From Trichomonas tenax (taxonomy: Eukaryota; Parabasalia; Trichomonadida; Trichomonadidae), in NCBI GenBank assembly GCA_023091735.1, contig JALKBU010000221.1:1-59500 (forward strand): a DNA stretch of 59,500 nt, given 5' to 3'. Every line of letters begins with the position of its first letter. The stretch's first letter is position 1. The notes beneath the pieces are model-generated. The model did no database searches and had not been told where the DNA came from. It saw nothing but the letters and a program-made list of their open reading frames with translations. A program made the position numbers and the translations under genes. Below, in pieces: positions 56,793-59,500 of the stretch.

Positions 56793-57861
56793 TTTTGGTT
56801 TTGATAACTTAACGTTCAGTTGATTAATTTTCACTCAAATGTCAAATTTTACAAATTCCACTTTTTGCCAACAATAAATAAAATTTAGAAGCTTAAACCC
56901 AAACCATGAAACAAGAGAGCCAAATATTACACATTGGTAATAAAATCATAACGAAAAATCTTCATTACACTTTCTGACAATTTGTTTTACATGACATTTT
57001 TTTTTGCAAAAAGTAGAAGTGAGCCAACCTAAATTTGAATACTTTGATGGTTCTATAGCTTTTAAATAGTATTGTGATGCTATCCATCAAATATTAGATC
57101 ATGCTTTTTTACGATAACCGCAAAAAACATTGAAACATCAAAAATGGTTTATTTTATATTAGCATATCATACATATGCAAAAATTACCCTTTATGGAGGT
57201 TATTGTAAAATTAGCAAAAATTTTCATTTGTAAAGTCAGATTTTTATTTTTCTTAGGTATTGAGTTTCAGCATGCAATTTTATTGGAAAAAGCAATTAAA
57301 ATGTAGAATATAGTGTAACACATATAGTAGATCAGTGTACTTGGCTTTTAAGTGAGCTCCATTCTATTTATAACGAAATTGAAATAATTATTTCTCGACT
57401 TTAAGCATTTTGGAATGATTCTGTAGGTTAAGTTTAACATACATATATTTTGTTATATGTTTCATTCCATAATTGGGGTTTTTCCATGTTGATTGAATTA
57501 AAATTGAATCGACGCTAACAATGAAAATAGTGTGAGCAATGTTAAATGATATCAATCTGATCTAGTTATAGAAGTAAACAATATGATATCAATAGTTTCC
57601 CGATTAACCATATATCAATCGAAGTTAGATAAAAAAGAAAAAAGAGATGATTGCAATCAAGGTTCGTACGTAGTTCTAATGTAATAATAAGGTTAACCAT
57701 TCTGCCAGATCTGACCCCTCAACGAACGGATCTAATTTTCAAATTCGTTTTACAACAGGAGGCGTTCATAACATCCTTCCCCGTTACTGTCATTTCATCG
57801 TCGAGCTATCATTCATTTATAATTACAAGAATTCACAAATTACAAAGTAAATCATCATTTA
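56793..57861. other. Gene-free AT-rich spacer
   Basis: About 1.07 kb. TTTTACATGACATTTTT at about 56987 is the shared promoter motif, with no gene next to it. No frame or repeat is convincing. Confidence 0.5.
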
Positions 57862-57985
57862 TTTTTAGTGTTTTCATGAACGTGTCCTCATTTGGCGGGA
57901 ACGTCGGCGTTTGTTTTTAGTGTTTTCATGAATGCGTCCTCATTTGACGGGAATGTCGGCACTTGTTTTTAGTGTTTTCATTGAC
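57862..57985 (+). repeat. 52-bp tandem repeat, about 2.4 copies
   Basis: The unit starts TTTTTAGTGTTTTCATGAA and occurs at 57862, 57914 and 57966 (exact spacing 52, third copy partial). It is richer in G and C than the flank and marks the left edge of a compositionally different 1.4-kb block next to the polymerase fragment. Confidence 0.8.
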
Positions 57986-58096
57986 GTTTTCCCTACATAA
58001 CATCCCATTTTTCCCTCCCCTCACTTTGAGGTGTCGTGGGACAATGGACCGGGTCCTCAATTTTGCATTTTTGCGTTTTTCATGTATTTTCCCGTC

Positions 58097-58152
58097 AAAA
58101 ACAGTGTTTTCGGTCATTTTTTCATGAAAAAACACTGTTTTTCATGATTTTC
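58097..58152. repeat. Perfect 14-bp hairpin
   Basis: AAAAACAGTGTTTT (58097-58110) pairs with AAAACACTGTTTTT (58139-58152) without mismatch across a 28-base loop. Confidence 0.7.
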
Positions 58153-58250
58153 CTTATGTGTCCTGGGTGTCCTGGGTCAGTAAAGAGTTTATATTTCAGT
58201 TGATAACTGACATTTGACAACATGCATATAACAACGTGTAATTACACCAA

Positions 58251-58720
58251 AAATGACCCAAAAATAACGAATTCCGACACTTTTCACAAACAACAACATG
58301 TTTACCGCACGTATGAAACCCATGAAAAATACCCGAAAATCAAGAAAAACGACCCAAAAATAACGAAAAACACCATGTTGTCAAAATGTCATGTTGTCAC
58401 ACTTTTATAGACTTTTTTTCTGACCCGGTCCACTAGGACACCCCGGACAGACTTCCGGACTTACTCAATCCTGCCATTTTTGAATGCCAGAAGAAAAAGA
58501 AATGTCCTGGACCAGGTCACTCGGTCCACCCCCTGACAACATCACTTTTTCATCAAAAACGGACCATTTTCCACCAAAAACAATAAAAATAACGAGGTCC
58601 GACACTTTTCATTAACGTACAGACACTATTTTTCAAAATAATCCCTTGTTCGACACTTTTCACAAACGTACAGAACAAGAAGCGACACATGTTTTTTAGG
58701 GGCCAAACCTTAAACAAACG
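58251..58720 (+). repeat. Degenerate dispersed repeats near the polymerase fragment
   Basis: CGACACTTTTCAC-AAC recurs near 58275, 58601 and 58650, often followed by AACGTAC. AAAAATAACGA recurs near 58259, 58346 and 58587. The block also has GC-rich words (GACCCGGTCC). I take it as non-coding or eroded sequence of the same mobile element as the polymerase fragment. Confidence 0.5.
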
Positions 58721-58774
58721 TACGAACATGTTTTGCTACTTCAACCTTAAAATGTGGAAAATAAAGCTCCCTCC

Positions 58775-59188
58775 TTATTTGGGGTCATGAATCCTGACTT
58801 GGATCCGCGGCGGAGGCGAGCTTGCTCGCCGGTATGCCGCCATATGTGTGTGTAAGAAAGCTTCTTGTAAACATGTATCACAACGATAAAATCTATCTTT
58901 CATCATAAGTTGATATGTATCTTCACCTATTTCACGAATGTTTTTGAATTTGTTAGACATGCAAGCAACACGTGCTTTTTGTTCATTCATGATTCTATTT
59001 TTCGCGTAATTTCGAGTGTTCATTGCATCATAACCATATGATCCATTTAATGAAATTTTACAGAATAAACTTTTTCCTTTATTACCTTCTAACTCTGCTT
59101 TTTGTCTTTCAGTCATGAACTCATTTGCAAAAGTATTAAAGCATGTGTTCTTCGTAAATGTTAAAATTGATTGTATATAGTTAGTAAT
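58775..59188 (-). pseudogene. Fragment of a protein-primed family B DNA polymerase (Maverick/Polinton type)
   Basis: On the minus strand the frame is open from a stop near 59260. It shows polymerase-like sequence from about 59170, including the family B motif B K-x-x-x-N-G-S-Y-G (CKISLNGSYGYD) and the downstream RNYAKNRIMNEQKARVACMSNKF region seen in trichomonad Maverick polymerases. Everything upstream (exonuclease and motif A) and downstream (motif C, YxDTD) is missing. After CLQEAFLHT the sequence becomes GC-rich (a GGCGAGCTTGCTCGCC palindrome near 58815) and ends. This is a dead remnant of a large self-synthesising transposon. Confidence 0.75.
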
Positions 59189-59189
59189 T

Positions 59190-59236
59190 AGATGTTCGCA
59201 TCCACCACGACTGCGCCGTGGCTTCTGCGAACATCT
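59190..59236. repeat. GC-rich hairpin at the broken end of the polymerase fragment
   Basis: AGATGTTCGCA (59190-59200) pairs perfectly with TGCGAACATCT (59226-59236). CCACG/CGTGG (59205-59209/59217-59221) forms an inner stem around a 7-base loop. It stands out in the AT-rich surroundings and lies where polymerase homology stops. Confidence 0.7.
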
Positions 59237-59386
59237 ATTTAAATATATTTACGACAGAGTTTAGTTTTACAAGTTAGGTCCCCCCATATAGAAAATAAAT
59301 TTATGAATTACTTACCAAATTAACGTTAATTTTATTTCAAAATTCCTGACTTTATAAAATGTATTCAGTTTTGAAAATAATTTATG

Positions 59387-59500
<114 letters not shown>

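Noticed and set aside
57891..57901. E2F-like site TTTGGCGGGAA
   Set aside because: It lies within a 52-bp tandem repeat of a decayed element, the second copy has lost the core, and no gene follows.

Overview
This looks like nuclear DNA of a parabasalid protist (trichomonad). It is very AT-rich with long intergenic tracts, and essentially every gene reads as one uninterrupted frame. Leaders are very short, and TCAC-type initiator-like boxes (GTGACAAAAATG on the sense strand) sit directly before start codons. The gene content is typical of such genomes: a BspA-like leucine-rich repeat protein, ankyrin debris, many coiled-coil proteins, a tubby-domain protein and a fragment of a Maverick/Polinton-type polymerase. 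The dominant promoter-like motif (TTTTACATGACAAAA and variants) is not the T. vaginalis initiator as I know it. I therefore favour a Tritrichomonas-type relative, but this is inference.

Layout. 0.4-12 kb is gene-dense: tubby protein, small coiled-coil, REEP-like, BET-like bromodomain/NET protein, two beta-propeller-like proteins, TVP23, a coiled coil, TFIIH p52/Tfb2, a frameshifted GT17 glycosyltransferase, and Orc6. 12-13.4 kb holds a probable non-autonomous element with TTAA ends. A 467-aa unknown gene follows. 14.9-21.5 kb has no convincing gene. It holds a 37-bp minisatellite interrupted by an ankyrin-coding piece and an extraordinary cluster of successive long inverted repeats (17.58-19.02 kb). 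21.5-56.8 kb is again gene-rich: TRAP-gamma, GH99-like, BspA-like LRR, NAA50-like acetyltransferase, L-type lectin, giant HEAT-like protein, Nup93/Nic96-like, Erv41/46, proteasome ATPase Rpt6 head-to-head with its chaperone PAAF1/Rpn14, a MAT1-like protein, three coiled-coil proteins or parts, a Q-SNARE, an ERdj3-like J-protein with a lost HPD, an ARM-like protein and a second REEP. 56.8-59.5 kb is repeat-rich and ends in a decayed Maverick-type polymerase fragment and a tetranucleotide array at the window edge.

How genes relate. Many products belong to the early secretory pathway: TRAP-gamma, Erv41/46, L-type lectin, TVP23, SNARE, REEPs, GH99, GT17 and ERdj3-like. They are scattered as single genes. 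The clearest functional pairing is the divergent Rpt6/PAAF1 pair. The clearest regulatory signal is a perfect E2F-type palindrome nine bases before the Orc6 start codon.

Start codons were re-chosen by eye. Several longest-ORF starts are GTG or TTG, or fall inside the promoter motif itself (its ACATG), so downstream ATGs were preferred. All family assignments are from motif recognition without database searches.
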